The translations under genes were made by a program, and so were the position numbers. This document shows positions 48,901 through 61,205 of a stretch of DNA of 64,000 nt, piece after piece. Source of the stretch: Peromyscus leucopus. Lineage: Eukaryota > Chordata > Mammalia > Rodentia > Cricetidae. Location: positions 25,330,215 through 25,394,214 of the forward strand of contig NC_051075.1 of assembly GCF_004664715.2 (NCBI RefSeq). The letters are read 5' to 3'. Below the pieces are notes generated by a model, which was not told the DNA's origin, ran no database searches, and saw only the letters and a list, made by a program, of their open reading frames with translations. How positions within the stretch are numbered: position 1 is the stretch's first letter; each line of letters begins with the position of its first letter.

Positions 48901-51850
48901 GAACAAAAGAACTAAAGTTCTTTCCATTTGTTGAAAAACAAACTCCCAGGTAAACTATTACAAAAAGCAGAAAACTATGAGAAGCATCAACATGTGCTGC
49001 ATCTTTTAATGTAAATGTTCTAAAAAACTGACCCTTCAACATGGATATGTTTTAACACAGTAATTTAAAAGTTTTTTTGTTTTGTTTTGGTTTTGGTTTT
49101 TTGAGACAGGGTTTCTCTGTGTGACAGTCCTGGTTATCCTGAAACTTCACTTTGCAGACCAGGCTGGCCTTGAACTCAGAGATCCATCTGTCTCTGCCTC
49201 CCAAGTGCTGGGATTAAAGGTGTGTGCTACCCTGCTCAGTTGTAATTTAAAGGTTTTTTTGTTTTGTTTTTGAGACAGGGTTTCTCTGTGTAGTTTTGGT
49301 GCCTGTCCTGGATCTCATTCTGTAGACCAGGCTGGCCTTGAACTCACAGAGATCTGCCTGGCTCTGCCTCCCAAGTGCTGGGATTAAAGGCGAGTGTCAC
49401 CACCTCTGGGTCAAAACTTAAAGCTTTTAAGACTGTAGCTTACTAGTGTATTTAAAAGATAGGATCTTTGTGAGTCCTTCTAAAGACTAACTTTAAATTA
49501 TGGTACTTGAAAACAGTAAACACATAACATAGTTTACTAGTATATTCTCACAGTGCTTTGCTCATACTAAAGAAGTTATTGCTTATGTTTCCACATGCTT
49601 CTTTTTTTTTTAACTTGCTTTTTGAGACAGAGTTTCTGTGTCCTGGAACTCACTCTGTAGACCAGGCTGGCCTCAAACTTAAGAGGTCCTCCTGCCTCTG
49701 CCTCCTGAGTGCTGGGATTAAAGGCGTGCGCTACCACGCCGAGGTCCACATCTGTTTCTTGCTCTCTTTTGAACCTTTCAAGCAAGGTTCACCTTAGGAC
49801 ACACAGAATGGATCAGACATCAAGTGCATGAGTAGAGAAATGGATAGGGCACGGCTGATAATTTAGTTGTAAACTGTGGAAGGAGGCTAACACCGGAGGA
49901 TTGGGAGTTCAAGGCCTGCCTAAGCTATGGGCTCTAGAGTAAGAACCTGTCTCAAAACTCAAACACACACAGTGCAAACAAGCATGAGAAAACAAAGCAC
50001 CTCCTCAGAAGACAGTGGGAAGCAGAGTGAGCTCAGGGCTGTCTGAAAGAAGAGTTTCTCAAATGTCCTTGAGAAAGGGGGTTAAGAATGAACCTCCAAA
50101 CCTACAGGATCTCCACAACACAGGACAACAGGATGTCCAAGAGGAGGCCCAGTGAGGGCCCAGTATCAGTGGCAGAGCAGAAGCCAGAGGCCTCCAGCAG
50201 GATCAATGACTCAGGCAATGAACATTTGCAAGTAAAGATGGATGGACTAAAGGGTAAACTGGGTGACCCGGGGGCCACACCACAGCTGCCACGACAACAT
50301 TCTTCTCCTTTTGTTTGGTTTTTCTGTTTTTTTGTTTGTTTTGTTTTGTTTTGAATTTGGCTTCGTTTGGGGGAGGTTGTAAGGGCAGAGGGCAGATGCG
50401 AGGGGAAGAGGAGATAAGTGGGGTCAGAATGCATGATGTGAAACCCACAAGGAATACAAATTTAAAAAAGGGATGACTGAGTGAATATGGGAATGGAGGA
50501 ATTACACAGATATGGGTAAAGACAACGGGTGAGAGTGTGAGGTGCGGGTCTGTTTAACTGTGAGAAATATATCTACTTATGAGCCGAGTCCGAGCTCTAA
50601 AAGGGAGGGTCTGCTGCTTCCCAAGGCTGCACGGGGAGTCGCAGGCTGGACCACCACGGGCTGAGTGATTATGACACGAAGATGGTTGGACACAATTTCC
50701 AGAGACGAGGCTGACAAGAGCTCCTACACTTAAAAATCCTCCGAATCGGGATAGTGAAAGCAGATAATCACCTCCACAGGCCTGAGTTCCTCTATCTCTT
50801 ACTTGAGAACAGTGTTTCACACGTGGATCAATGAGTGTACTACCACATAACGAAAAACCCCAAACTAAAATAACACTTTGTTCTTAAAAGACATTAATAC
50901 TTACTACAGATTGAAAGTATTCAGGAGAGATGCCCTCCAATTCAAGGATTTTATCTTCAAGCTTTTTAATTCTCTGATAAATGTCTCTTGGTACCGGACC
51001 ACCTAAATTCATGGGGGAAAATGCTAAAATCTTAATAATTCTGTTTTACCATTTTTATTCTTAAAATACCATGCAAAGACATAAGAATGAAAACCACTTA
51101 AACTTAAGAAAAAAACAGATGAAAGCAAAATCAAGTGAAACCCTTAACTCATGGTTTCAGTCTTAGTTCCAGTTTCACTTTGAATTCTGAGACAAATTAC
51201 AGACTTCTGCTTTCTAAATACTGCTTGTGCGTCCCACATTGCTACAAGATTTCTACAAACTTCATCTTAGGGGACACCGAACAGCTTCTGTGTAGACAGC
51301 AGTGTTTCTAACAGGGTGGCAGCCACTTAGAAGGACAAATACTGCAGAGACAGGACGACAGTCCCGCTTGATGGCTGCGCTTCCCCATCATTTCCTTCAC
51401 CTTCTCCTAGCGTGGGTGTCTCTCCTCTGACCTAGAAAACCGGTTCCACGGGCTTTCTCACAACTCTCCACTCAAGTTCTGTGGGAGGCGGGCACGGCGT
51501 AGTAAAGATCCTTGGACATCCGGGTCGTTACTGGACTCAGAACCTCTCTACTCCTGCAGGCACCGCCACCGCGACCTGCCTGGTCCAGACCACAGTCTCC
51601 CTGCTAAGTGCGGAGGTGGTTATGTGTTTGAGAGCTACAGAGAACTAGTCAAGAAGTTCTAGCTGGGGAGAAACAAGAGCAGATATGAGCCTGAAAATCT
51701 ACAACTTGGTCACAGGGTGAAAAATGACCTAGAGGAGGAGGTTTAGGGACAAACAGAGATGACAGCAGCTTCCTCGATGGCAGCCGCTGTGAGAGGGAGT
51801 GGAAGGGGCGTTCAGAAGGAGAGTCAAGCCCACGGTGACTGAACAGGGGG

Positions 51851-51904
<54 letters not shown>

Positions 51905-54900
51905 CCAGCCGTCACTGCTCTAACCTCCTGGGCAAGCTGCTTGAGCGCTCTGGACGTCAGTGTTACCCCCTTCCCAACAGTAACAGCACCTACCTCCGCA
52001 GGGTAACGTGAAGTGCTAGGCTGGCACAGGCGTGACACTTCCACAGACAGGCTGTTCTGTCTGTTCAATAAATACGGGGTCATTTCCCCATGGGACTTAC
52101 TCATTTGTATGTTAATCATCAGGAGTGCACTGAGGACCAGGACCACATTTATCTACATTTTGTAGCTGACAGAGGGGCTAACAACAATTAGAGGTAGTCA
52201 TACAAGTTCTGAAATTAGCCATAGCAACACCTTACATTGATTTTCTGTTGTAACTTCAATAAACCGAGGCTAACAGAATCTATTTAGAATTTGTTTCCCA
52301 ATTAGAAAGTGGCAAGACGTATTAAGGAGAAGCAGCTAACCACCGAGAACTTCAGCAACTGTTTCCTGCTCCTAGAATGAGGGCTGTACAATGGATGTTC
52401 AAGGAGAATCCGGAAGCCACAGGAATCTAACTTCTTAAGACTTGCAAAGGCACATACAGAACATCCCCTAACTCTCTCCTTACCCGTCTGCAATCGCAGG
52501 TGAGCCTCGATGTTCTGGAGTCGTTCTTCCACGGCCTGATTTCCACAATCTCGAAGCATGCCGGTAGGTTTGTGACCTGACCCTGGAATTCCTTCGGGTC
52601 TAGTCTGTGGCCCATATGTATTCACAACTCTAGAAACTAAGTTAAGAAACTTTAAGCTTATGTGAATTTATGTTTCAAAAACAGAAATTCTCTCTCCCTA
52701 ACAGTATATTTTTTTCCATAATGATCACCTAACCAAAAGCTCAAAAAGGAAGAAAGGCAATGTTTTGTTTCAGAATTAAGGTTAGATGAGAAGCATTTCT
52801 ATTCCATACTGTTATGAGGCTACAACAGACATCTGCCAGGGACAGACATTGTATGGTGGCTACTTACCCTTCACATGACTTTTAAATCCAGGGTAAGGAG
52901 TAAAGATGGCATCAGTTCTGGCACAACTATTTTCTAGGGAGAATTTAGATAAATTTAGATCAAATACAGTCTTAATTACAAATGTATGAGATTATGATAA
53001 ACTATTAATTCATATTTTACTCATAGGAGAATTAAAAATAAAAGCAATAATAATTACATTACTATGTAATTATGGTGGTCTTTACTCTCTGAATTGAATC
53101 ACATGTAATATTTTTTATCTAATGTTCAGATTTACATATAGAAAAACCTTTAACATTAAGTGACATAACTTCTGATAATTTTTTTAAAAAATTAGTTATT
53201 ACTAAGAACCACTGACCTTTGGAGAAAATAATTCATATATTCTAGAGCACCATATTTTAACTCCATTATATAAACAGAAGCCAATTTACCAAATTATCTT
53301 TCAAAACTAAAAGCATTTTTGTTATTACCAAATTAATGAGCATCTAACGGATGGACCGATTGTCTATTTTATACTTTTTTTTAAATCTCAGAACTTCAGA
53401 TAAAAAAAGACCCTGAAGCCTCAAGTGCAATGCACATTGAAACCTCAAGTACAGCATACACTTTCCCTCTGTCCCTAGATTTTCAATGTTCATTGAAAAA
53501 GTCCGGATCAAAAAGGCATCACTCTTCTCAATCCTATTTTTTAAAAACTATAATTTTAAAAAACATAGGTTGTGAAAATTTTCCCAATATTTTTATCAAG
53601 GTGAAAACTATAATTTCTTTCAAATGATGTATCAACAAATAAGTTATAAGGAAAGAAGTTAGAAATATGTTAATGATATATACTAGTAAATATTAGCACA
53701 ACTGTAATATATAAACACACAGTATATAACACAGTAACATATAGAAATGTGCTAATACTTGAAGTAACAGTAAAACTACAATTGGCAGTAAATTTTCTGA
53801 TAAATTCCCATCATTTTATAAAAAATGGGTATAAAATGAGTTAAGTCTTTTGTTATTCCATGAAATCTGATTTTTAAAATTTTTTTTCTTAGACCAATTG
53901 AAAGGTTTTTAAAAAATATACTAACACATTAAAACGTATTTTTGAAGCCTAAGTTTAACACATCTGTGATAAGTCAAACTGTAAATAAAATTGCAAACCC
54001 ACTTAATCTTGCACATTTAAGTACTAAACACTCATTTTCTTTACCTTGGAAACACCTCAAAATATATAAGGGGCCTACACTTCTCTATTCTTTTTATCCT
54101 TTCACTGGTCTAAGGGTGTTTAAAAAAAAAGTTATGATCCATTCCGGGGCTCTATTCCAAATGCACAGACCATCAGAGAAATGCAGCGTGGTGTGGGGAC
54201 AGTGAATGCCTGAGAGCTAGTCACTCTCCACAGCAATTCTTGCTAGCACTGTTTTGAGCCAGCAAGGGACTGAATGGGCCAAGGAATCCTGCTGAGCATT
54301 TCACTTCTTGTCAATTTCTATCCCCTGATGGTTTATAATAATAGAGTTAGCAGGAAGAACAGAGGAGCAACATTAGTGGCACAGGCACCCAGCCCTCAAC
54401 AAACCTTTCTCTTGAGGGGCATGCAACTGGACTGTCGAACCTGAGATCTGCCACCCTCACACCTGTCCTAAAAGGCTAAATCCTGAGAGCCACAAAAGTT
54501 CACAGTAGAAAAAGGGAAATTTAGAACCCAAAGTGAGCTTACATTACTATGTTAAGAGCATCCTGTACCAATGTGCTTATGAGTCACTTACAGGTTCAAC
54601 TGACAATTCCATGCTTATAATCATCAGCCAAGAGAGAGGAAAGGCAATAAGAAAAATGTCGAGTCCAGTTATGAACCTTTCTCCACAATGTTCTCTAAGA
54701 ACTACATGCACTGGTTCTTACAAGGATAACTGAATATGATCTACGGCAGTGTTCCACAGTCTAAGGTGTTCTGCAGGCTCACTGCAGGACCTGAAACTCA
54801 CCGTAGCATCAAATGAAGAGGGAAAGGAGACTGATGAAATACAGCAAATGTAAGCACAATAAAAAAGGGAAAAAACCTAAACTCCACAGTCTTCATGGCA

Positions 54901-57900
54901 AGCAGGCTATCTCCATGATGAAACTCAGGAGTAAAGAGAAAACTGCTCCCTCTTGAAGAATGCTGTCAGCTTTACTAAGGTCACTGGTACATTTACAGAC
55001 CTGAAAGTCACACTGCTTTGTTCTTTCCTAACAGTGAGTCTGCACAACCCTGCCATCCAGTGTCCACCTTCACTTCCTAAACACACTTACACCTTCTCCT
55101 TCCTATGGGAAACATTTGTCTCTATAGTTTGCCTTCACTTGATTCTTGTTTAACCAAAATGAAAATCAGCTTGACAACACAGCCCATTGCTAAATAGAAG
55201 AAAATTCCCATTGCCTTAATTACCAACTAAAGACTTGTAAAACTGAATTTTGTTCTTAATGTTATTCATTTTTAAAATAAAATATTACAGCAGTTGTAAA
55301 AAATATTTAAAGTCTTATAAAAATAAACTTCTGGTTACCTTGATTACAATCAATAACATTGCAAAATTCCCTGACGTTGTTCTCATTGATTTCAGCTTGT
55401 TTCCTTTCAATAAATGCAGATATTCGCCTGTCAATCTACAAACAACAAATATTTTAACAATCAAACACAACAGAACTTTTAAAAGTAATGTCTCCTGCCC
55501 CTAAACCTGCACCACCCAAACTTACTTCTGCTTTGCCAGCCTTTATTTGAACTACTTCTGGATCGAAATGGATTTGTGTCTTTTTCACATCTACATCACA
55601 GTCTTTGAGCTTTCCTTCATCTTGTAGGTCCCCAATGGGATGCTTAGCATTTACTTCCCTCTTGGTCTCCGTTTCTGTCTGTCTTATCTCTTCAACTGCA
55701 GTTGAATTCTCTTTAATTAAAGACTGAAGTTTCGCTAAAAAAGGCTGAAAAGAACACAGTGACATCTGCTCAGGTTCAAATTAACTCAATTAGTGATATA
55801 TTTATATAAACTGATGCTGAGTAAGCGAATATTATCAGTTATTAAATACAAAGAGCTGGCACACAAGGAAACGCAGGTCTGACCACACACGTGTTTACTG
55901 TTTTCTACTACTGTTGCCCTATCGTTTGCTGTAAAAATTATTTTTTTAAAAAAAGAAAAACAAAACCTGAGGAAATTTAAATGTTCTTTGAGAAAATTTT
56001 CCTGTCACTCTTTTATTTTGTGCCAAACCAAAGCCTTTAGTCTCTGGCCTGGGCGCCTCTTAATGAACACGTCACTCAGAGCCCTAGGCTTCCTGTTCCC
56101 CCTCCTTAGCAGGAGAGCAGCGTCTCTCACTCAGCAACGCTCTGCATTATCACAGGGTCTGGAGACTCCACTTCAAAGTGCAGCTGGCCAAAAGGAATGG
56201 CAGAGCATGGCCATGAAGCATATAGGTGTCACACTAAGTGAACCTTCAGCCCTGTTCTGACATAGCAAGGTATCTTATTAGGTCAGGAAATGGAAATTTT
56301 ATAAAGAAAATGAACAATGGGAGAAAAAAAGGAACAAAACAAGCAAAACAAAACATGCTACAAAGACCCCAAATGGAAACAGATCATTCTAACTAGAGTA
56401 GATTAAAAAAAAAAAAAATGCTTCTTCATAGTGGAAATTCACCTACTTCTGGTCTTCCTAGCCATCCCCACCCCAATATGGCCCACGACTGAGTTCTACA
56501 GCTCATCACCTGCCCTTTAAACAAACTGTTAACTTATTTAATGAATGCAGGGCTGAAAATTAACACATTATTCCTAAACAACATCCCGAGCATCTTTTCA
56601 TACAATTTTGTTTGTCCCATTGTTTACTCTGCCGAGTTCTCCTCGGAAACCTTATGACATCTTCAACACAGGACAGTGACCGCGAGGGAGAAGCAGCTCT
56701 GCTCATCCCTGAGGCTTCACATTTCACTTTGATTAGAGGAAACCTGCAACTCACGTCAATTACACTCGCAGAGATGTTCAACAACAACCAGCAAGGTCAT
56801 AACACTGTTCATTTCTTAAACTGAAATATTAAAAAATGTAACAATACTATTATAAATAATTCAATATTGACTTCTAATATCAAGGATAAATTATTTCAAA
56901 TTATTAAAGGAAACAGTGGCTGGCTACTCACTAAGATGAAACATTAATGTCACAGAAATGACTTTCTTTTTAAAAACTATGCTGAAACTGTTTAATTGCA
57001 ACAGACACTCCAGGATGTGTCATGCTGGGATAATGCCACTTCTTGAACCACTGAAAGCACTCCATGAGCCTCCAAACTCACCCAAGGCATGGAATCATTA
57101 TCATAGCATGACTCACACCTGCCGTGTCTTATTGCTTAATTATAACCCACCAGAGATGAACTGTATTGAATTTTCAGCAAAGCCTAGAATTGAATAGAAT
57201 TGCATTTATTCAATTTCATACCCACATCGGCCTATTGGGCTATATTCTCATAACTATCCAGAGTGAAATGAACAGACTTAGACTCAGTATAGATTTAAGT
57301 AACCTTTTATTAATAACACTATTAGCAGAGTGCTGAGGTAGAACTGACAAATACTGCAGCTTATTTAACTGTAATTAATTTCTATTTCACTATCCCAGTA
57401 AACATTTCTAATACGAAATTTACCTGTAAATACAAAACGTGTTGTTCAAGTGCAGTGAGAAGCAATGCAGGCTGGGATGCTGAGAGGCTCTGGAGCCTGT
57501 TCCAATCGATTGTAATTTTCACCACATCATCTCTGAGGTTAAGCTTCAAAGGAGCAAACCAGCAACATCACAAAAATTACACGATTAAGCTGTATATCTG
57601 GGATTATCACAAAAATAAGATTTCTATGGAGTAATACATGCCTATTTTGCTCAAAGTTACTAAGTTTCAATGACATAATAAAATGCTTTACCTAGTTGCC
57701 ATTTTAAAAATCAAAGGGTACAGCTTTGAAAAAAATGAATAAAAATCTTATTATTCTAATTCTGTTCCTATGGTTGTATAATGGGGCTATCTTTGAGGAG
57801 AAGCCACCCATGGAAGATAAAAAGACGGACCTCTTTTGATACTTTGGTATCTAAAATACCTTTGGAAGGTGTCCCAAAATAGGTCTGCCCTAGTCGGAAT

Positions 57901-60900
57901 CCTACTAATTCCAACTAAGCATTCCACAGAGGAAGCACAGCTGCTTTCCAGAAGTTCCAGAAAGTGCATTCTCTTTGTTACATATCACACAAACACATGC
58001 CTAAAATAGTCATTATCTCCAAGGCTTCTCACTTTTATTGTTTTCAAATTTAACCAATTTAAAAAAATATTCAAGATTATTCACACATAGGGATAGATGG
58101 CAGTAACTACTTCAAATAAAAAACAAAATATCAGTTATGAAATTGTTGAGCTGAAAAAAAGTACTTTTCCACAGCAGCATAACAAATTGCCAGAACTGGA
58201 TGTCCAGTGTGTTTCCTAAGGATTTTCTAAAAAACTGTAAGTCTCATTACATGAAAATTTCTCATCAGCTAGTGAGTCATTAGAACAAAATTATAACCAG
58301 AAAACTACCAAGAACCTGGATACTTAATTAATATCAAAATCAGTCAAACTTTAGAGGGAGAGACTTTCATCTGTAATCACTTGACTGAGTATGAGGGAAT
58401 CCCTATAAACTTTTCTAAGGACATGTGTCATAGCATCGTATAAGGACATACTCCATAGTGGAAGCAAGTTAATTATATCTTATTTTGCAAGAATAACTTA
58501 TTGAAAATTAGTCATATTTTTCACAAAGTAAAGATACAAGTTTCACGAGTTCAAATATAAATCTAATAAGTTTTAAGAATAAAAAACCAAAACATGAGTC
58601 ACTGTCTATGGAACCAAAGAAATCTCAGGTTCCCAAAATAAGTACTCTACTTTATAATGGATATAGACACTTACTGCTGAGACAGAAGCATCTGAAGTCC
58701 ATATTTGGCAGACATAAAGAAATATGAAATTATACATAGGCTATACTGGCAAAGATAAGCTTATAACTAAGTTAAGATTTGACATTAATTAGTAAGATTA
58801 CTGCATTCAATAATGTGTATGAAAGTAATCCATCAGCATGTGCTTATAGTCCTCTAAGAGATCTACAGTTGATTATGACAAATTTTAGATGGTGTGGGGG
58901 AAAAAGCAGGCAAACCTTAAGCCAGAGCAAAGTATCACATTCTCTAGAGAAAATAACTGTAGAAAAGAAATCTTAATGGTTGGGTCATATTCTCATGCCA
59001 ATTCATCAGAATTATGTAAGTCTTCAAAGGCAACTCAAGATACTTGGTCTCTTATGGAAATCAAACCATAATGTCATAAATTAATTTAAAAATGACCCCC
59101 AAATACACCCAATTATTCATTCAGCAAATCCCTCATTAACAATATAAATTCTATGCATTTTAACCCATAACTCTTGGAACAGTAACAAGGCATTCAAATT
59201 TTTCTATTACTATGCTATTAACATAGATTATTTAATTATGTATGCTCAGTAGAAACATTACTATTTAAAAAAACCTAAGCTAACAAATCTTTAGCTTGAT
59301 AACATGGGCCAATGAGAGGAAAGAAAAAGGTTAATATTAGTATATTTTGCATTTGGAGGAAAAATACTTTTTAACAATTCAGTTTTATGCTTTCTATTTA
59401 AAAGCACTAATAATTCAATGATACTTAGGATGAACTTAGGCATATTGCAATTTACATCTTAAAAATCATTTTACTTTATTGCAAAAGGACACACTCCCCA
59501 GGGGCAACTTTATATGTGTGTATGGCTTAAATCATACATCTCAAAATATTTGATATTACTAAAATAGCATTTAATTGATTTTTTTAAAACCTTATATTTG
59601 ACATTTGTATAGAGGTTCCTTTACTATGTTATGAAAACTTCATTTTCTCTAAATATTTTTTGGCAGATGCCATAAGTTAAGATTTAATCATTTTTCCATT
59701 TGAACCTTTGGAATAAATTTATGTCATTTTGAAAAATTCAATAAGCAAAATACTTTAGATGTTCAAACCATTATCGATGTAAATTATTTTTGCAACTTCT
59801 AAACATAGTAGACAAGAATATTTTTTCTCATCTTGACATTAGAATATGAATGAGTAAGTCATTAAGCTCCAAATCAATGCCCAAAAAGTTCTCTGACTTT
59901 GAACTATTTAAAGATCTGGGATATTGCCACTCAAATGTTAATAAGGAAAGTGTTTAAGACTTTGAAAAAAAATTGATAAATTCTTATTAAGCAATTGAGT
60001 TTAAAAGTTTTGATTTTTAGAAGACCATTACTAACTGCCTCACAACACCAAACAATGTACAACTCAAAGTCGTTTGCCAGTCAAAATAAATGTACTAAGC
60101 TTTTACATTTTTTATTAAAATAACTTTTTACAAGACTGATTCTTCATCCATCTAAGGGTTTTAAAAAGAATTCTCACAGATCAGGGTAACTCCCTCTTGT
60201 CACGAGTACCACTGCTCCTGACACAATGTGTATTGTTTCCATTTCATGCACTAGACCAAACTAGGAAACGTGGTTGACAGAAAATATTCTTAAAAACAGG
60301 CAAACATACTTTTGCTCCTTATTAAAAATTAGCTGCATTATATCATGAATGATTTTATCTAGTAAAGTGAAGGAACCTACTTTTTAAAATCCAATTTTAC
60401 TATGACATTTCTGCAAGAACAATTAGCTAATAGCTACACAACAGTAGTAATGAAGTTAGAATTGGCCATACATAACTCACCCAACAATTTACACTAAAAT
60501 TCAGGCACATTACAAGGTTTATTTTAGAAATCCTTAAACATCCCCCATGCCCCGTTTTGAAGAGTAATAGATGCCATAAATAATAAGAAGAGAAACAAAA
60601 CACAGAGTTAAACACCCCCTAAAGAGTGGAGATGGCGCTAGGAAAAGTTTCAGGCCATACTAACCAATTAATTTCTGCAATAAATACACCGAAGGCAAAA
60701 GGACCGTAAGCGCCGGGGGCCTCCTTAACCCTCACCATCTCTGATGCATCGATTTTCTGCAAGCGTTCGGCGCCAGGACCCGGATTTTCTCTGGAACCTG
60801 GTACTCACGCTCGGCAATCGAGTGTGCAGCTGGCCTCTCGCGGGCCCAGGCAGCTGGGCCCCGGGCTCCTCCCGGCCTCGGCAGCCGCGGCCTCGGCATC

Positions 60901-61118
60901 CCGGCTGCACACACCCCCGCCTCCAGGAGGACGGAGGGGAGAGGACCGGGATGCTCCCCGCCCCCCGCCCCCGCCGCACTTCCACTTACCTGTCCAGTCA
61001 GGGTGTGCAGGGAACGAAAGAGTTCGCAGAGCACCTCGCGGGTGAGGAGGGGGCTGGAGCTTCCTTCCAGGCTCCTCTCGCTGCTGCTGGAGGAACTAGG
61101 CTCCGCAGCAGCAGCCAT
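45835..61118 (-). CDS. MBIP: MBIP, MAP3K12-binding inhibitory protein 1 (complete, nine coding exons)
   Basis: The join of nine exons (60990-61118, 57424-57543, 55526-55744, 55339-55435, 52868-52933, 52484-52636, 50905-51002, 46810-46848, 45835-45942) encodes 342 residues; human MBIP is 344 by my recollection. I recognise the family from the exon 2 motif LRDDVVKITIDWN, the exon 3-4 stretch FDPEVVQIKAGKAEIDRR and the end MATHHLP. Known role: MBIP binds and inhibits the kinase MAP3K12 (DLK/ZPK), dampening JNK signalling, and is a subunit of the nuclear ATAC histone acetyltransferase complex. Visible features are a Ser-rich N-terminus (residues 8-13 all Ser), a coiled-coil/zipper at about 244-285, a basic NLS-like KRRK at 299-302 and a second heptad-leucine helix at about 311-330. 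The start at 61118 has a strong context (G at -3, G at +4). Every junction is GT-AG and phase-consistent, with no stop or frameshift, so this is a functional gene and not a retrocopy. Confidence 0.97.
46118..46200 (+). mobile_element. ID/B4-like fragment in MBIP intron 8
   Basis: ggctcagtgcagggcatctg ... gaggccctggatcccatcc resembles the ID-type tRNA-Ala head. Diverged and short. Confidence 0.5.
46363..46498 (-). mobile_element. Old B4/B3-like SINE fragment in MBIP intron 8
   Basis: A reverse fragment ending in caagacatctctccag, with a degraded middle (ggtgcttgggtcggatctc). The family call is tentative. Confidence 0.5.
46810..46848 (-). CDS. MBIP: MBIP coding exon 8 (39-bp exon with NLS)
   Basis: A 39-bp in-frame exon, phase 0 at both ends, coding residues 295-307 (NFSGKRRKVQPPQ). 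It holds the basic KRRK cluster, the best nuclear localisation candidate in the protein. It lies between a 4.06-kb intron and an 0.87-kb intron. The acceptor is aactag and the donor CAA|gtaagt. Confidence 0.95.
47215..47395 (+). mobile_element. B2 SINE in MBIP intron 7
   Basis: The core gagttcaattcccagcaccc, catggtggctcccaaccatc and the A-rich end of a B2. It is antisense to MBIP. Confidence 0.92.
47583..47670 (+). repeat. (GAA/GGA)n purine tract in MBIP intron 7
   Basis: About 85 bp of AAG/AGG triplets, nearly all purine on +, hence polypyrimidine in the MBIP transcript, about 0.75 kb upstream of the exon 8 acceptor. Confidence 0.95.
49079..49241 (-). mobile_element. B1 SINE (first of a tandem pair)
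   Basis: A reverse B1, flanked by a near-exact 19-bp duplication (gtaatttaaaagttttttt at 49060-49078, one mismatch at 49242-49260). Sense to MBIP. Confidence 0.93.
49261..49414 (-). mobile_element. B1 SINE (second of a tandem pair)
   Basis: A reverse B1 directly after the target duplication of its neighbour, of a different subfamily (ttttggtgcctgtcctggatc). The two arose by separate insertions. Confidence 0.93.
49603..49747 (-). mobile_element. B1 SINE
   Basis: A reverse B1 with an internal deletion near its T-rich end (ctttttgagacagagtttctg ... gggattaaaggcgtgcgc). Confidence 0.9.
49875..49975 (+). mobile_element. Degenerate B1-like remnant
   Basis: ggattgggagttcaaggcctg and aacctgtctcaaaactc keep B1 text. 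The left end is lost. Confidence 0.5.
50095..50475 (+). mobile_element. Rodent L1 3' UTR fragment in MBIP intron 7
   Basis: gaacatttgcaagtaaagatg, the T-rich ttttgtttggtttttctg stretch, and the terminal gataagtggggtcagaatgc ... aggaatacaaatttaaaaaa are successive L1 3' UTR landmarks. 5'-truncated and antisense to MBIP. Confidence 0.85.
50905..51002 (-). CDS. MBIP: MBIP coding exon 7
   Basis: 98 bp, finishing Gly262 and coding residues 263-294. It carries the main zipper IYQRIKKLEDKILELEG, with hydrophobic heptad positions I269, L276 and L283 and also I273 and I280. The exon ends in phase 0 (SPEYFQSV) at a GTA|gtaagt donor. Confidence 0.96.
51853..51903. repeat. (GT)n microsatellite in MBIP intron 6
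   Basis: About 25 GT units on +, (CA)n in the transcript. Confidence 0.97.
51904..52050 (+). mobile_element. MIR SINE in MBIP intron 6
   Basis: cctgggcaagctgcttgagc, acagcacctacctccgcagg and gtgctaggctggcac follow the MIR order in the + orientation. Confidence 0.7.
52484..52636 (-). CDS. MBIP: MBIP coding exon 6
   Basis: 153 bp, phase 1 at both ends, residues 211-261 plus the first base of Gly262. It contains VVNTYGPQTRPEGIPGSGHK and begins the first coiled coil (QAVEERLQNIEAHLRLQT). The acceptor is acttag and the donor ACGG|gtaagg. Confidence 0.96.
52868..52933 (-). CDS. MBIP: MBIP coding exon 5
   Basis: 66 bp, phase 1 at both ends, completing Glu189 and coding residues 190-210 (NSCARTDAIFTPYPGFKSHVK) plus the first base of Val211. 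The acceptor is tccctag and the donor GAAGG|gtaagta. Confidence 0.95.
55339..55435 (-). CDS. MBIP: MBIP coding exon 4
   Basis: 97 bp, residues 157-188 plus the first base of Glu189. It starts IDRRISAFIERKQAEINEN. It is separated from exon 3 by only a 90-bp intron (55436-55525), the shortest in the gene. The donor is CAAG|gtaacc. Confidence 0.96.
55526..55744 (-). CDS. MBIP: MBIP coding exon 3
   Basis: 219 bp, residues 84-156, the largest coding exon, phase 0 at both ends. It starts PFLAKLQSL after a ttttcag acceptor and ends QIKAGKAE before a gtaagt donor. The middle (about 93-135) is acidic/polar and low in complexity, and from memory it is the least conserved part of the protein; its end (FDPEVVQIKAGKAE) is highly conserved. 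Confidence 0.96.
57424..57543 (-). CDS. MBIP: MBIP coding exon 2
   Basis: 120 bp, residues 44-83, phase 0 at both ends. It starts LNLRDDVVKITIDWN and ends EQHVLYLQ. The acceptor reads ttgaag and the donor cag|gtaaat. As a symmetric exon it could be skipped without a frameshift. Confidence 0.96.
57544..60989 (-). other. MBIP: MBIP intron 1
   Basis: A 3.4-kb intron. Its 5' part shares the CpG island and the rest is strongly AT-rich. I see no SINE, LTR or long microsatellite in it and no further exon. Confidence 0.85.
60990..61118 (-). CDS. MBIP: MBIP coding exon 1
   Basis: 129 bp, residues 1-43, ending in phase 0 at a CAG|gtaagt donor. It holds the Ala/Ser-rich leader and the conserved segment TREVLCELFRSLHTLTGQ. 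It lies inside the CpG island. The reading frame stays open into intron 1, but that extension (GSAAGAGG...) is intronic. Confidence 0.96.
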
Positions 61119-61197
61119 GACACCTCCACAGCCTCCCCGAACCGCGGCCGAGAGGGCTCGCCCCCGCCCCGCCCTCGCGGGTTTCGTCGCCCCGAGA

Positions 61198-61205
61198 TGA
61201 CGTCA
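61198..61205. promoter_or_regulatory. Palindromic CRE (TGACGTCA) in the MBIP promoter
   Basis: A perfect 8-bp cAMP-response element, 80 bp upstream of the MBIP start codon and inside the CpG island. CREB/ATF factors bind this site, and a position this close to initiation is typical of active CREs. Confidence 0.75.

Larger units (their letters stand above)
46849..50904 (-). other. MBIP: MBIP intron 7
   Basis: The longest intron (4.06 kb) and the main site of repeats in the gene: an L1 3' end, a degenerate B1-like piece, three B1 copies, a purine-rich GGA/GAA tract and a B2. All B1 copies here are on the minus strand, that is, sense to MBIP. Confidence 0.8.
51003..52483 (-). other. MBIP: MBIP intron 6
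   Basis: A 1.48-kb intron. The middle (about 51340-51620) is distinctly GC- and CpG-richer than the rest and has no transposon signature. A GT microsatellite and a MIR follow. Confidence 0.75.
52934..57423 (-). other. MBIP: MBIP introns 2-4 region
   Basis: Intron 2 (55745-57423), the 90-bp intron 3 (55436-55525) and intron 4 (52934-55338) are AT-rich with short homopolymer runs. No recognisable SINE or second gene was seen in them. Confidence 0.8.
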
